Assembly (NCBI RefSeq): GCF_016598485.1
Contig: NZ_JAEMUW010000003.1
Coordinates: 310,001 to 374,000, forward strand
Direction of reading: 5' to 3'
Length of the DNA: 64,000 nt
Source of the DNA: Micromonospora coerulea
Lineage (GTDB): Bacteria > Actinomycetota > Actinomycetes > Mycobacteriales > Micromonosporaceae
The notes beneath the pieces are model-generated. The model was not told the origin of the DNA and ran no database searches. It saw only the letters and a program-made list of their open reading frames with translations. The position numbers and the translations under genes are program-made. Positions 26,435 to 34,851 of this stretch are shown here, piece by piece; positions within the stretch are counted from its first letter, which is position 1, and each line of letters starts with the position of its first letter.

Positions 26435-27604
26435 ATGGACGCCGGACTCAAGCGCGAGCTCGAAGCGAAGGTGTACGCGGGCGAGCGGCTGACCCGCGAG
26501 GACGGGATCGCCCTCTACGACAGCGACGACCTGGCCTGGCTGGGCCGGCTGGCGCACCACAGGCGCACCGAGCTGAACGGTGACCGGGTGATGTTCAACG
26601 TCAACCGGCACCTCAACCTCACCAACGTCTGCTCCGCCTCGTGCGCGTACTGCTCGTTCCAGCGCAAGCCGGGTGAGAAGGACGCGTACACGATGCGCAT
26701 CGACGAGGCGGTCCGCAAGGCCAAGGAGATGGAGGACGAGCAGCTCACCGAGCTGCACATCGTCAACGGCCTGCACCCGACGCTGCCCTGGCGCTACTAC
26801 CCGAAGGTGCTGCGCGAGCTGAAGGCGGCGCTGCCGAACGTCAAGCTCAAGTGCTTCACCGCGACCGAGGTGCAGTGGTTCGAGAAGATCAGCGGCCTGA
26901 GCGCCGACGAGATCCTCGACGAGCTGATGGACGCCGGCCTGGAGTCGCTGACCGGCGGCGGCGCGGAGATCTTCGACTGGGAGGTCCGCCAGCACATCGT
27001 CGACCACGCCTGCCACTGGGAGGACTGGTCGCGGATCCACCGGCTGGCCCACTCGAAGGGCATGAAGACCCCGTCGACGATGCTCTACGGCCACATCGAG
27101 GAGCCCCGGAACCGGGTCGACCACGTGCTGCGGCTGCGCGAGCTGCAGGACGAGACGGGCGGCTTCGCGGTCTTCATCCCGCTGCGCTACCAGCACGACT
27201 TCGTCGACTCCGCGGACGGCAAGATCCGTAACCGGATCCAGGCGCAGACCACCATGGCGTCGCCGGCCGAGTCGCTGAAGACGTTCGCGGTCTCCCGGCT
27301 GCTCTTCGACAACATCCCGCACCTCAAGAACTTCTGGGTGATGCACGGCCTGTCGGTCGCGCAGCTCTCGCTCAACTTCGGCGTGGACGACCTGGACGGC
27401 TCGGTCGTGGAATACAAGATCACGCACGACGCCGACTCGTACGGCACCCCGAACACGATGCACCGGGACGACCTGCTGCACCTGATCTGGGACGCCGGGT
27501 TCCAGCCGGTCGAGCGGGACACCCGCTACAACGTGGTCCGGGAGTACGACAAGGCGCCGTCGCTGGCCGAGCGCCGCGCCGAGCCGCAGCAGGTCTGGGC
27601 CTGA
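26435..27604 (+). CDS. mqnE: Aminofutalosine synthase MqnE (radical SAM)
   Basis: 389-residue radical SAM enzyme joining 3-enolpyruvyl-benzoate to adenosine in the futalosine pathway. The cluster motif C66-x3-C70-x2-C73 lies in CSASCAYCSF, followed by QRKPGEKDAYTM, and the C-terminal half contains IPLRYQHDF. Compared with MqnC in the same window, it has the MqnE-type motif spacing and lacks the WTYQPENN region. GGAAGGG precedes the ATG at 26435; a GTG at 26414 is possible. A 244-base spacer separates it from the divergent NlpC/P60 gene. Confidence 0.92.
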   Translation: MDAGLKRELEAKVYAGERLTREDGIALYDSDDLAWLGRLAHHRRTELNGDRVMFNVNRHLNLTNVCSASCAYCSFQRKPGEKDAYTMRIDEAVRKAKEMEDEQLTELHIVNGLHPTLPWRYYPKVLRELKAALPNVKLKCFTATEVQWFEKISGLSADEILDELMDAGLESLTGGGAEIFDWEVRQHIVDHACHWEDWSRIHRLAHSKGMKTPSTMLYGHIEEPRNRVDHVLRLRELQDETGGFAVFIPLRYQHDFVDSADGKIRNRIQAQTTMASPAESLKTFAVSRLLFDNIPHLKNFWVMHGLSVAQLSLNFGVDDLDGSVVEYKITHDADSYGTPNTMHRDDLLHLIWDAGFQPVERDTRYNVVREYDKAPSLAERRAEPQQVWA

Positions 27605-27614
27605 TCGCGCACCG

Positions 27615-28043
27615 ATGACCGAGCAGCAGCAGCGCGCCACCTTCCCCCGGCGGGACGCCGAGGGGCGGATCCTCACCCTGGGCGACCTGCTCGGGGTGAG
27701 CCTCGCCGGCCTGGTGATCGGGGTGCTGGCGCTGGTGCTGTTCGAGTGGGCGTTCGCCGCGCTGGGCGATGGCGGCTTCGGCGGCACCAACGGCTGGCTG
27801 GCGGTGATCCTGCCGGCCTGGCTCTTCTGGGACGACTTCCGGGCCTGGGAGTTCGGCGCGGCCCGGGTGATCGCCGCCCTGGCCGGCGCGGTGGTCGGGG
27901 TGTTCGCCGGGCTGCTGGCGGCCGGGCTGGCCGGGGGGCTGCCGCCGCTGGTCTCCGGCGCCCTGGCCGCGGCGGTGTTCACCGTGGCGTACGCGGTCAT
28001 CTGGTTTCATGGCGTCCACTGGCTGGCCCGGCGGACGGGCTGA
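27615..28043 (+). CDS. Small integral membrane protein
   Basis: 142-residue hydrophobic protein with four predicted helices (about residues 25-48, 55-72, 82-105 and 112-132) and a polar N terminus. No family recognised. It begins 10 bases after the mqnE stop and is probably co-transcribed with it. A role in menaquinone metabolism or its membrane environment is possible from position only; nothing in the sequence shows a catalytic site. Confidence 0.68.
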   Translation: MTEQQQRATFPRRDAEGRILTLGDLLGVSLAGLVIGVLALVLFEWAFAALGDGGFGGTNGWLAVILPAWLFWDDFRAWEFGAARVIAALAGAVVGVFAGLLAAGLAGGLPPLVSGALAAAVFTVAYAVIWFHGVHWLARRTG

Positions 28044-28089
28044 ACCCGCACCGACCGGGAGACCGGAAGGCGGAGAACGGAGTGCGAAC

Positions 28090-28368
28090 GTGAGCGCGGC
28101 GGTCAAGTACACGCTGGGCCGGATCGGGCTGTTCGTCGGCGTGCTGGCGGCCCTCTGGTTCGTCGACATGAACATGTTCCTGCGGCTGATGCTGGCGCTG
28201 GTGTTCTCCGCCGCGCTGTCGTTCTTCCTGCTCCGCGGCTGGCGGGACGAGATGGCCGGCGAGATGGCCGAGGCGGCGGAGCGCCGCCGCGCGGAAAAGG
28301 AGCACCTCCGCTCCGCGCTGGCCGGCGAGGACCAGCCCGACCAGGCCGACCCGCACCGCGAGGGCTAG
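28090..28368 (+). CDS. DUF4229 family membrane protein
   Basis: 92-residue protein with two transmembrane helices (about residues 8-27 and 31-50) and a charged C-terminal helix rich in Glu and Arg (GEMAEAAERRRAEKEH). This arrangement matches the actinobacterial DUF4229 family, whose function is unknown. GTG at 28090 is used, 46 bases after the preceding gene. The family is often found close to menaquinone genes in actinobacteria, consistent with this mqnE-linked position; that statement is from general knowledge, not tested here. Confidence 0.7.
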   Translation: MSAAVKYTLGRIGLFVGVLAALWFVDMNMFLRLMLALVFSAALSFFLLRGWRDEMAGEMAEAAERRRAEKEHLRSALAGEDQPDQADPHREG

Positions 28369-28418
28369 GCCGCGAACGGGGCAGCGGAATCGGGAAGTCC
28401 CCGCTAGGGTCTGCCGCC

Positions 28419-28895
28419 ATGGAAAAGATCAACGGGTGGCGGACGAAGGTCTTCGTCTGGATCGGTCTGCCGGTCATCGCCGCCATCGGACTCATGCTGG
28501 GTGCCACCGACCTCGCCCCGACCTGGGAGGCGAAGAACGGTGGCGGCACGCCGGGCACGTTCACCGCGGTGGACGAGGAGTGCTCCCGGCGCAACTGCGA
28601 GTGGCACGGTGACTTCGTGGCCACCGAGGGCGGCGCCCGGCGCGCCGACGTCATCCTCTACGACGCGCCCGACGGGCTGACCCGGGGCGGCACGGCCGAG
28701 GCGCGCGACACGGGCGCCCGCAAGGGCGTCTTCTCCACCACTGGCGGGTCGACCTGGCTGCTGCTCACCGGCCTCACCGTGGCCGGTCTGGCCGCCGCGG
28801 TGGCCTGGGTGGTCATCATCGTCCGCACGGTCCGTCGGCGGCGGACCGCCGACGAGACGTCCGCCCCGCCCACCACGTTCGCCCCGTCGCGCTGA
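28419..28895 (+). CDS. Membrane protein of unknown function with two helices
   Basis: 158-residue protein with a helix near the N terminus (about residues 12-30) and another near the C terminus (about 108-132), separated by a ~75-residue domain predicted outside the membrane. That domain has a CSRRNC pair that could form a disulfide. The C terminus is basic and then Thr/Pro-rich. No family recognised. It ends the mqnE-proximal gene string, followed by a strong hairpin at 28959-28996. Confidence 0.62.
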   Translation: MEKINGWRTKVFVWIGLPVIAAIGLMLGATDLAPTWEAKNGGGTPGTFTAVDEECSRRNCEWHGDFVATEGGARRADVILYDAPDGLTRGGTAEARDTGARKGVFSTTGGSTWLLLTGLTVAGLAAAVAWVVIIVRTVRRRRTADETSAPPTTFAPSR

Positions 28896-28958
28896 GCCGG
28901 GGCCACGAATCCTGACGGACCCGCCCTGACCGGCGAGCACCTACCGAACAAGCCCCAC

Positions 28959-28996
28959 CGACGAGCCCGGCACGGAACTCCGTGCCGGGCTCGTCG
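28959..28996. terminator. 17-bp perfect bidirectional terminator hairpin
   Basis: CGACGAGCCCGGCACGG (28959-28975) pairs without mismatch with CCGTGCCGGGCTCGTCG (28980-28996), loop AACT. It lies between convergent genes and should stop transcription from both sides. Confidence 0.88.
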
Positions 28997-29011
28997 CGTC
29001 CGTGCCGGCTG

Positions 29012-30349
29012 TCACCAGTTGGTGGAGCCCGCGACGACGGGCCAGGCCACGTCGGTCGGCTTGATCAGGTAGGCGATGCCGCCGGAGCCGCTGCCGGTGC
29101 CGCCGCTGGCGGTGGTCCGCTTGGTACGCAACCAGATCTGCTCGAACTGGTCGCGCTTGTAGACGTTCCGGACCGCCTCGTTGCTGGACGAGGCGGGGTC
29201 GTTGGCGATGACATCGCCGCCGGCGGTGAAGCCGACCACCACCATCAGGTGGCCCGAGGTGCCGTAGCCCGCCCCGTCCAGCTCGCTGGCGAGGAAGGAC
29301 TGGCTGGTCACCACGGGGATGCCGGCGGCGATGAAGTGCTCCAGCTCATCGAGCGAGTGCAGCCGCGTCACCTTCGCCTCCAGCCCCGGGAAGCCGGCCG
29401 CGTACGCGGTGTTGAACGGCCAGTTGCCGGCGCCGTCGTACTGGTAGTCGTAGGTCATCCGGGCGGCGTGGTTGACCGTCGGGTCGGGGTAGGTCGGGTC
29501 CACCCAGGACGTGTCGGCCGCCGAGGGCTTCCGGCCCCAGTACTCGACCACCATCTCGGTGGAGGTCGGCGAGCACCAGGCCTCGCCGCCGCCGTCGTAC
29601 TCCGGGTAGTGGCCGGCGTGGATGTTTTGTGAGTAGCGCGGGACGGCCAGTTCGGTGCCCCAGGCGATGTGGCCGGCGCTGGGGGTCACCGTGAACCGGT
29701 CCGGCACGTTCGAGCTCATCGCGCCGAGCGAGCGGACCACCGGCGAGGCGGTCTGCGCCGGGTCACGGTAGAGGGTCAGCCGCAGTTGGTACGCCTGGAG
29801 CAGCACCCCGGCGCTGGTGTCGTCGATGGAGAACGTGTCGGTCCAGATGCTGGAGATCTTGTCGCCCTGCTTGTCGACGGTGGTCCGCTTGATGTCGGCG
29901 TCGCCGGAGGCCCAGCGACCCATCACGTACCAGGGGGTCTGCCCGCCGGTGGTGTAGGTGCCCTGGAGTTCGACCTGGATCCAGGTGCCGGCGGGGGTGT
30001 CGGCGTTCCAGGAGGCGACCAGCTCGCTGGCGCCGAAGCCGACCTCGGTCAGCGGAGTCGTCCAGGTGCCGTACGCCCAGGTCCGCTTGCTCTTGGCGTG
30101 CGGGTCCTTGTACACGGTCGTGCCGACCGGGGTGCCGAGGGTGAGGCCGGCAGGGGTGACCAGCGTGCCGGCGGCCGTGCCGGCCTGCCAGCCGGCGTCG
30201 CCGGACCAGCCCTGCCAGGTGATCTGCTCGTCGTGGGTCACCGACTCGGCGGTGACCTGAGCGACGGCCCCGGCGGGGGCGGTGGTGCCGAGGAGGGCGA
30301 GCGCGGTTACGCCGGCAAGGGCGATGGCGCGCAGGGATGTCGTGGCCAT
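29012..30349 (-). CDS. Secreted C39-family (papain-like) peptidase
   Basis: 445-residue exported protein. A signal peptide ends near residue 29 (TAPAGAVA). A beta-rich N-terminal half (about 30-225) precedes a C39_2-type cysteine peptidase domain: C259 in AWCSPTSTEM, H367 in TSGHLMVVVGF, and ND in VIANDPASS nearby. It is a stand-alone enzyme, not the N-terminal part of a bacteriocin exporter. GGAGCTGCC precedes the ATG. Divergent from a secreted zinc carboxypeptidase, suggesting joint control of extracellular proteolysis. Target unknown. Confidence 0.85.
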   Translation of the reverse strand: MATTSLRAIALAGVTALALLGTTAPAGAVAQVTAESVTHDEQITWQGWSGDAGWQAGTAAGTLVTPAGLTLGTPVGTTVYKDPHAKSKRTWAYGTWTTPLTEVGFGASELVASWNADTPAGTWIQVELQGTYTTGGQTPWYVMGRWASGDADIKRTTVDKQGDKISSIWTDTFSIDDTSAGVLLQAYQLRLTLYRDPAQTASPVVRSLGAMSSNVPDRFTVTPSAGHIAWGTELAVPRYSQNIHAGHYPEYDGGGEAWCSPTSTEMVVEYWGRKPSAADTSWVDPTYPDPTVNHAARMTYDYQYDGAGNWPFNTAYAAGFPGLEAKVTRLHSLDELEHFIAAGIPVVTSQSFLASELDGAGYGTSGHLMVVVGFTAGGDVIANDPASSSNEAVRNVYKRDQFEQIWLRTKRTTASGGTGSGSGGIAYLIKPTDVAWPVVAGSTNW

Positions 30350-30464
30350 GGCAGCTCCACAGGAGTGAGGCGTCGTTGCCGTTCACTGTCCCGCGTGGAA
30401 GGAATTTTCGCCAGGTGTTGACGGATGGAAAACCATTGCCGGTGTGAGGATGCGGTCGGGATGG

Positions 30465-30478
30465 ATCGCTATAGCGAT
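30465..30478. promoter_or_regulatory. 14-bp palindrome between two secreted peptidase genes
   Basis: ATCGCTATAGCGAT is perfectly self-complementary and lies in the 205-base, locally A+T-rich spacer between the divergent C39 and M14 peptidase genes. Good candidate for a shared operator. Confidence 0.5.
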
Positions 30479-30554
30479 GAACATTGATATGACCATGTGA
30501 CTACTGGTGGAGTGTGCGGACAACGGGATCCCCCGTACCCCGAGGAGGTTGTCC

Positions 30555-32417
30555 ATGGCCCTCCGCATGTCCGCCCTGCGCCGACGGCTGGCGATCGTCG
30601 CCGCCGTCGGCCTGGGCTTCGTCACGGTCACCGCCGGGCCGGTCTTCGCGCGGCCGGCCCCGGACCGTTCCGCCGAGCCGGCCGCCGCCGGCTACCGGGT
30701 GCTCGGCCCGCGCACCCTCGCCGACCGGAACGCGGTCGCCCGCACCGGCGCGGCGATCGACTACTCCGAACACGGCGTCCTGCACGTCACCGCCACCGGG
30801 TCCGAGGCCGCCGCGATCACCCGGCTCGGCTTCCGGCTCGAAAAGGACGCCGCGCCCGCCCCCACCGGCGAGGCCGGCACGCTGGCCTTCCCGCCGGCCG
30901 ACTCCAACTACCACGACTACGCCGAGCTGACCGCGCTGGTGAACCAGGTGGTCGCCGACCACCCGGCCATCGCGAGAAAGACCAGCATCGGCACCTCGTA
31001 CGAGGGCCGCGACCTGATGGCGGTGAAGATCTCCGACAACGTCGGCACCGACGAGAACGAGCCGGAGATCCTCTTCAACGCCCAGCAGCACGCCCGTGAG
31101 CACCTGACCGTCGAAATGGCGATCTACCTGCTCAACCTCTTCACCGACAGCTACGGCAGCGACTCCCGGATCACCACCATCGTCAACTCCCGGGAGATCT
31201 GGATCGTCCCCAGCGTCAACCCGGACGGCAGCGAGTACGACATCGCCACCGGCTCCTACCGGTCCTGGCGGAAGAACCGGCAACCCAACAGCGGTTCGAC
31301 GTACGTCGGCACCGACCTGAACCGGAACTGGTCGTACCAGTGGGGCTGCTGCGGCGGCTCGTCCGGCTCCACCTCGTCGGAGACCTACCGCGGCCCGTCC
31401 GCCTTCTCCGCGCCGGAGTCCAGCGCCCTACGCAACTTCGTCAACAGCCGGGTGGTCGGCGGGGTGCAGCAGCTCAAAGCCAACATCGACTTCCACACCT
31501 ACTCGGAGCTGGTGCTCTGGCCGTTCGGCTACACCACGTCGAACACCCCCACCGGGATGAGCGCCGACCAGTACAGCACCTTCGCCACCATCGGCCAGCA
31601 GATGGCGGCCACCAACAACTACACCCCGGAGCAGTCCAGCGATCTCTACATCGCCGACGGCACCAGCATCGACTGGATGTGGGCCGCCCACGGCATCTGG
31701 GCGTACACCTTCGAGATGTACCCGGGCTCGGCCACCGGGGGCGGCTTCTACCCGCCCGACGAGGTGATCCCCGCGCAGACGTCCCGCAACCGGGAGGCGG
31801 TGCTGCTGCTCTCCGAGTACGCCGACTGTCCGTACCGGGCGATCGGCAAGCAGTCCCAGTACTGCGGCACCGGCGGCGGCACCACGGTCTGGTCGGACAC
31901 CTTCGAGACCGCCACCGGCTGGACCATCAACCCGGCCGGCACGGACACCGCCACCACCGGGGCCTGGGAGCGGGGCGCCGCCCAGGCGACCAGTTCCTCC
32001 GGCGCCAAGCAGCTCACCCCGTACGCCGGGAGCAACGACCTGGTCACCGGCCGGCTCGCCGGCACCGCGGCAGGCGACTACGACGTCGACGGCGAGGTGA
32101 CGAGCGCCCGGTCCCCGGCCGTGACCCTCCCCGGGACCGGCACGCTCACCCTCTCCCTGGCCTGGTACCTGGCGCACGGCTCGAACGCCTCGTCGGCCGA
32201 CTACCTGCGGGTCAGCGTGATCCACAGCGGTGGCACCACCACCCTGCTCAACGTCGCGGGCGCGGCCACCGACCGGGACGGCGCGTGGGCGGTGGCGAAC
32301 CTCAACCTCACCCCGTACGCCGGTCAGTCGGTGCGGATCCAGGTGGAGGCCGCGGACGCGTCCGGGGCCAGCCTGGTCGAGGCGGCCGTGGACAACGTCA
32401 CGATCACCAGTTCCTGA
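30555..32417 (+). CDS. Secreted M14 zinc carboxypeptidase
   Basis: 620-residue exported metallocarboxypeptidase. Signal peptide ends near residue 33 (GPVFA). A ~90-residue propeptide-like region precedes the catalytic domain (about 120-435): zinc ligands H179 and E182 in QQHAREH, H314 in DFHTYSEL, catalytic E387 in FEMYPG, with NPDG and NRNW substrate-binding segments. The C-terminal ~170 residues form a beta-sandwich accessory domain ([11 protein letters not shown] onward). ATG at 30555 has GAGGAGG upstream. It should trim C-terminal residues from extracellular peptides. Confidence 0.92.
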   Translation: MALRMSALRRRLAIVAAVGLGFVTVTAGPVFARPAPDRSAEPAAAGYRVLGPRTLADRNAVARTGAAIDYSEHGVLHVTATGSEAAAITRLGFRLEKDAAPAPTGEAGTLAFPPADSNYHDYAELTALVNQVVADHPAIARKTSIGTSYEGRDLMAVKISDNVGTDENEPEILFNAQQHAREHLTVEMAIYLLNLFTDSYGSDSRITTIVNSREIWIVPSVNPDGSEYDIATGSYRSWRKNRQPNSGSTYVGTDLNRNWSYQWGCCGGSSGSTSSETYRGPSAFSAPESSALRNFVNSRVVGGVQQLKANIDFHTYSELVLWPFGYTTSNTPTGMSADQYSTFATIGQQMAATNNYTPEQSSDLYIADGTSIDWMWAAHGIWAYTFEMYPGSATGGGFYPPDEVIPAQTSRNREAVLLLSEYADCPYRAIGKQSQYCGTGGGTTVWSDTFETATGWTINPAGTDTATTGAWERGAAQATSSSGAKQLTPYAGSNDLVTGRLAGTAAGDYDVDGEVTSARSPAVTLPGTGTLTLSLAWYLAHGSNASSADYLRVSVIHSGGTTTLLNVAGAATDRDGAWAVANLNLTPYAGQSVRIQVEAADASGASLVEAAVDNVTITSS

Positions 32418-32421
32418 TTCC

Positions 32422-32460
32422 GGGTGGGGCCCCGGTGCCACCCCCGCCGGGGCCCCACCC
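32422..32460 (+). terminator. Terminator of the carboxypeptidase gene
   Basis: GGGTGGGGCCCCGG (32422-32435) pairs perfectly with CCGGGGCCCCACCC (32447-32460), 14 base pairs, four bases after the stop codon. It insulates the B12 riboswitch transcript that starts downstream. Confidence 0.82.
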
Positions 32461-32489
32461 ACCCCGCCCGTCCGGACGATCTCCGCTGC

Positions 32490-32635
32490 TCGTGCGCTAC
32501 CGTGGCACCGACCAACCCGCAGCGAAGCCGGTGCGAAACCGGCGCTGTCCCGCAACTGTGATGCCCCGCACGGCGTCGGCCCCGGCCGGCGCCGACGTGT
32601 GTGGGGCGAGCCAGGTCGCCTGCGGCGCGGTCGCG
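32490..32635 (+). ncRNA. Cobalamin riboswitch aptamer
   Basis: Conserved blocks of the B12 aptamer are readable in order: GAAGCCGGTGCGAAACCGG, then GCTGTCCCGCAACTGTGATG, and the B12-box part GAGCCAGGTCGCCTGC (32607-32622). The position, 95 bases before the btuF start, and the function of the genes below fit adenosyl- or methylcobalamin-dependent repression of a vitamin B12 importer. The exact 5' edge is uncertain by about ten bases. Confidence 0.92.
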
Positions 32636-32639
32636 ACAC

Positions 32640-32659
32640 GCGCCTTCGAGGAAGGGCGC
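32640..32659 (+). other. Linker hairpin between aptamer and expression platform
   Basis: GCGCCTTC pairs with GAAGGGCGC with one bulged G and loop GAG. Flanking CGCGA and TCGCG can extend it. It may belong to the switch's alternative structures. Confidence 0.45.
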
Positions 32660-32682
32660 CTCGCGGACGGGCACGCGAAGGC

Positions 32683-32728
32683 GGTCCCTGTCGGCGAAGC
32701 ACCACACTCCTCGACCGACAGGAGGACC
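32683..32728 (+). promoter_or_regulatory. Hairpin that covers the btuF ribosome-binding site
   Basis: GGTCC-CTGTCGG (32683-32694) pairs with CCGACAG-GA-GGACC (32715-32728), 12 base pairs with a two-base bulge and a 20-base loop. The Shine-Dalgarno GGAGG (32721-32725) lies inside the 3' arm, immediately before the ATG at 32730. This is the expected expression platform of a riboswitch acting on translation. Confidence 0.75.
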
Positions 32729-32729
32729 C

Positions 32730-33665
32730 ATGTCCAGACGTACCCCCCGGCTCTTCGCCGCGGCCCTCGCGGTGGCCGCGCTGGCCCTCGGCGCCTGCGC
32801 CGAGAAGACCTCGACCGACACCCCCGCCGGGGGCAGTTCGGCGGCGGCCGCCTTCCCGGTCACCGTCGGCAAGCTGACCCTGGAGAAGCGCCCGGAGAAG
32901 ATCGTCTCGCTGTCGCCGTCGGCGACCGAGATGCTCTTCGCCATCGGCGCCGGCAAGCAGGTCACCGCCGTCGACGACAACTCGAACTATCCGGCCGAGG
33001 CGCCGAAGAGCGACCTGTCCGGCTTCCAGCCGAACGCCGAGGCGATCGCCGGCAAGAGCCCCGACCTGGTGGTGCTCTCCAACGACACCAACAAGATCGT
33101 CGACCAGCTCACCACGCTGAAGATCCCGGTGCTGCTCACCCCGGCGGCCACCACGCTTGACGACAGCTACCAGCAGATCACCGACCTGGGCGCGCTCACC
33201 GGCCACCCGGCGGAGGCCGCCGACGTCACCAAGAAGATGAAGGACGACATCGCCGCGCTGACCAAGGACCTGCCGCAGCGGGCGAAGAAGCTGACCTACT
33301 ACCACGAGCTGGGCCCGGAGCTGTACAGCGTGACCAGCAAGACCTTCATCGGCTCGATCTACACGCTGGCCGGCCTGGAGAACATCGCCGACCCGTCGGA
33401 CGCCGACGGCAAGAACGGCGGCTACCCGCAGCTCTCCCAGGAGGTCATCGTCAAGGCCAACCCGGACTTCGTCTTCCTGGCCGACACCAAGTGCTGCAAG
33501 CAGAACGCGGACACGGTCAAGGCCCGCAGCGGCTGGGCCGGCGTCACCGCGGTGAAGAACAACCAGATCGTCGCCCTCGACGACGACATCGCCTCGCGCT
33601 GGGGCCCGCGGGTCGTCGACCTGCTCAGGGCGATCGTCGACGCCACCGCCAAGGTGCCCGCGTGA
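32730..33665 (+). CDS. btuF: Vitamin B12 ABC importer substrate-binding lipoprotein
   Basis: 311-residue solute-binding protein of the FecB/BtuF class III type. Lipoprotein signal with lipobox LGAC near residue 23. The typical start KRPEKIVSLSPSATEMLFAIGAG and the single long-helix linked two-lobed fold are evident. Cobalamin rather than siderophore is inferred from the B12 riboswitch in its leader and the absence of siderophore genes. Seven bases separate it from the permease gene, so btuFCD form one operon. A CC pair in DTKCCKQ is noticeable near residue 255. Confidence 0.92.
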   Translation: MSRRTPRLFAAALAVAALALGACAEKTSTDTPAGGSSAAAAFPVTVGKLTLEKRPEKIVSLSPSATEMLFAIGAGKQVTAVDDNSNYPAEAPKSDLSGFQPNAEAIAGKSPDLVVLSNDTNKIVDQLTTLKIPVLLTPAATTLDDSYQQITDLGALTGHPAEAADVTKKMKDDIAALTKDLPQRAKKLTYYHELGPELYSVTSKTFIGSIYTLAGLENIADPSDADGKNGGYPQLSQEVIVKANPDFVFLADTKCCKQNADTVKARSGWAGVTAVKNNQIVALDDDIASRWGPRVVDLLRAIVDATAKVPA

Positions 33666-33672
33666 TCCATCG

Positions 33673-34851
33673 GTGACCGTGCGACCAGCGGAATCCGCCG
33701 ACCGGCCGGCCGGGACGCTTGACGCGTCCCGGCCGGCCGGCGTGCCCACGTCCAGGTCGGGCCGGGTCGGCCGCTCGGCGCCCGCGCCGGGATCCGGCGG
33801 TACGCCCCGACCGGCCGGCCTGCGCACCCGCTGGCTGGTCGCCGGGGTGGTCGCGGTGCTGGTCGCACTGGTCGCCGGGGTGTCCCTGGGCCCGGTCAGC
33901 CTGCCGCCGGGCAGCGTCGCCGCGGAACTGATCAACCTGCTGCCAGGGGTGCACCTGGAGAGCGGGCTGACCGAACGTGAGATCGCCATCGTCACCGAGC
34001 TGCGGCTGCCCCGGGTGGTGCTCGGCCTGCTGGTCGGCGGGCTGCTCGCCCTGGCCGGCGGCTGCTACCAGGGGGTGTTCCGCAACCCGCTGGCCGACCC
34101 GTACCTGCTGGGCGTGGCGGCCGGCGCCGGGCTCGCGGTGACCGCGGTGATCGCCCTCGGCGCCGGGGCCGGCGGCGCGCTGACCGGGATTCCGGTCACC
34201 ATTCCGCTCGCCGCGTTCGTCGGTTCGCTCGGCGCGGTCGCCCTGACGTACCTGCTCGGCGCGGCCGGGGGACGGGACCGGTCACCGGCGACGCTGATCC
34301 TGGCCGGCGTGGCGGTGTCGGCGTTCCTCGCCGCCGGGCAGACGTACCTGCTGCAACGCCACTCGGAGAGCATCCAGCAGGTCTACTCCTGGCTGCTCGG
34401 CCGGCTGGCCACCGCCGGCTGGCACGACGTCCTGCTGATCCTGCCGTACTTCGTGCTGACCGCCGTGGTGGTGCTGCTGCACCGGCGCGAACTCGACGTG
34501 CTCTCCGTAGGCGACGACGAGGCGACCAGCCTGGGCCTGCACCCGCAGCGGTCCCGCTACCTGCTGATCGCCGCCGCCTCGCTCGGCACGGCCGCCGCGG
34601 TCTCCGCCTCCGGCCTGATCGGCTTCGTCGGGATCATCGTGCCGCACACCGTGAGGCTGCTCGCCGGATCCAGCTACCGGGTGATCCTGCCGCTGTCGAT
34701 GCTCTTCGGCGGGGCGTTCCTGGCGCTGACCGACGTGGTCGCCCGGACCGCGGCCGCCCCCGCCGAGATCCCGATCGGCGTGGTCACCGCCCTGCTCGGC
34801 GGCCCGTTCTTCGTGCTGGTTCTGCGTACCGCCCGCCGGGTGTTCACGTGA
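33673..34851 (+). CDS. btuC: Vitamin B12 ABC importer permease (FecCD family)
   Basis: 392-residue membrane permease with about ten helices after a ~50-residue polar, Pro/Ser-rich N-terminal extension. Family signatures include LRLPRVVLGLLVGG, YQGVFRNPLADPYLLG and the coupling-helix region GLIGFVGIIVPHTVR. As a homodimer it should form the translocation path for cobalamin. Starts with GTG at 33673. Its stop overlaps the ATPase start by four bases. The extension is unusual for BtuC but an internal start at about residue 50 is possible. Confidence 0.92.
   Translation: MTVRPAESADRPAGTLDASRPAGVPTSRSGRVGRSAPAPGSGGTPRPAGLRTRWLVAGVVAVLVALVAGVSLGPVSLPPGSVAAELINLLPGVHLESGLTEREIAIVTELRLPRVVLGLLVGGLLALAGGCYQGVFRNPLADPYLLGVAAGAGLAVTAVIALGAGAGGALTGIPVTIPLAAFVGSLGAVALTYLLGAAGGRDRSPATLILAGVAVSAFLAAGQTYLLQRHSESIQQVYSWLLGRLATAGWHDVLLILPYFVLTAVVVLLHRRELDVLSVGDDEATSLGLHPQRSRYLLIAAASLGTAAAVSASGLIGFVGIIVPHTVRLLAGSSYRVILPLSMLFGGAFLALTDVVARTAAAPAEIPIGVVTALLGGPFFVLVLRTARRVFT

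Noticed and set aside
29012..30349. Bacteriocin-processing C39 peptidase of an exporter
   Set aside because: The protein is secreted and has no ABC or membrane domains, and no leader-peptide genes are nearby.
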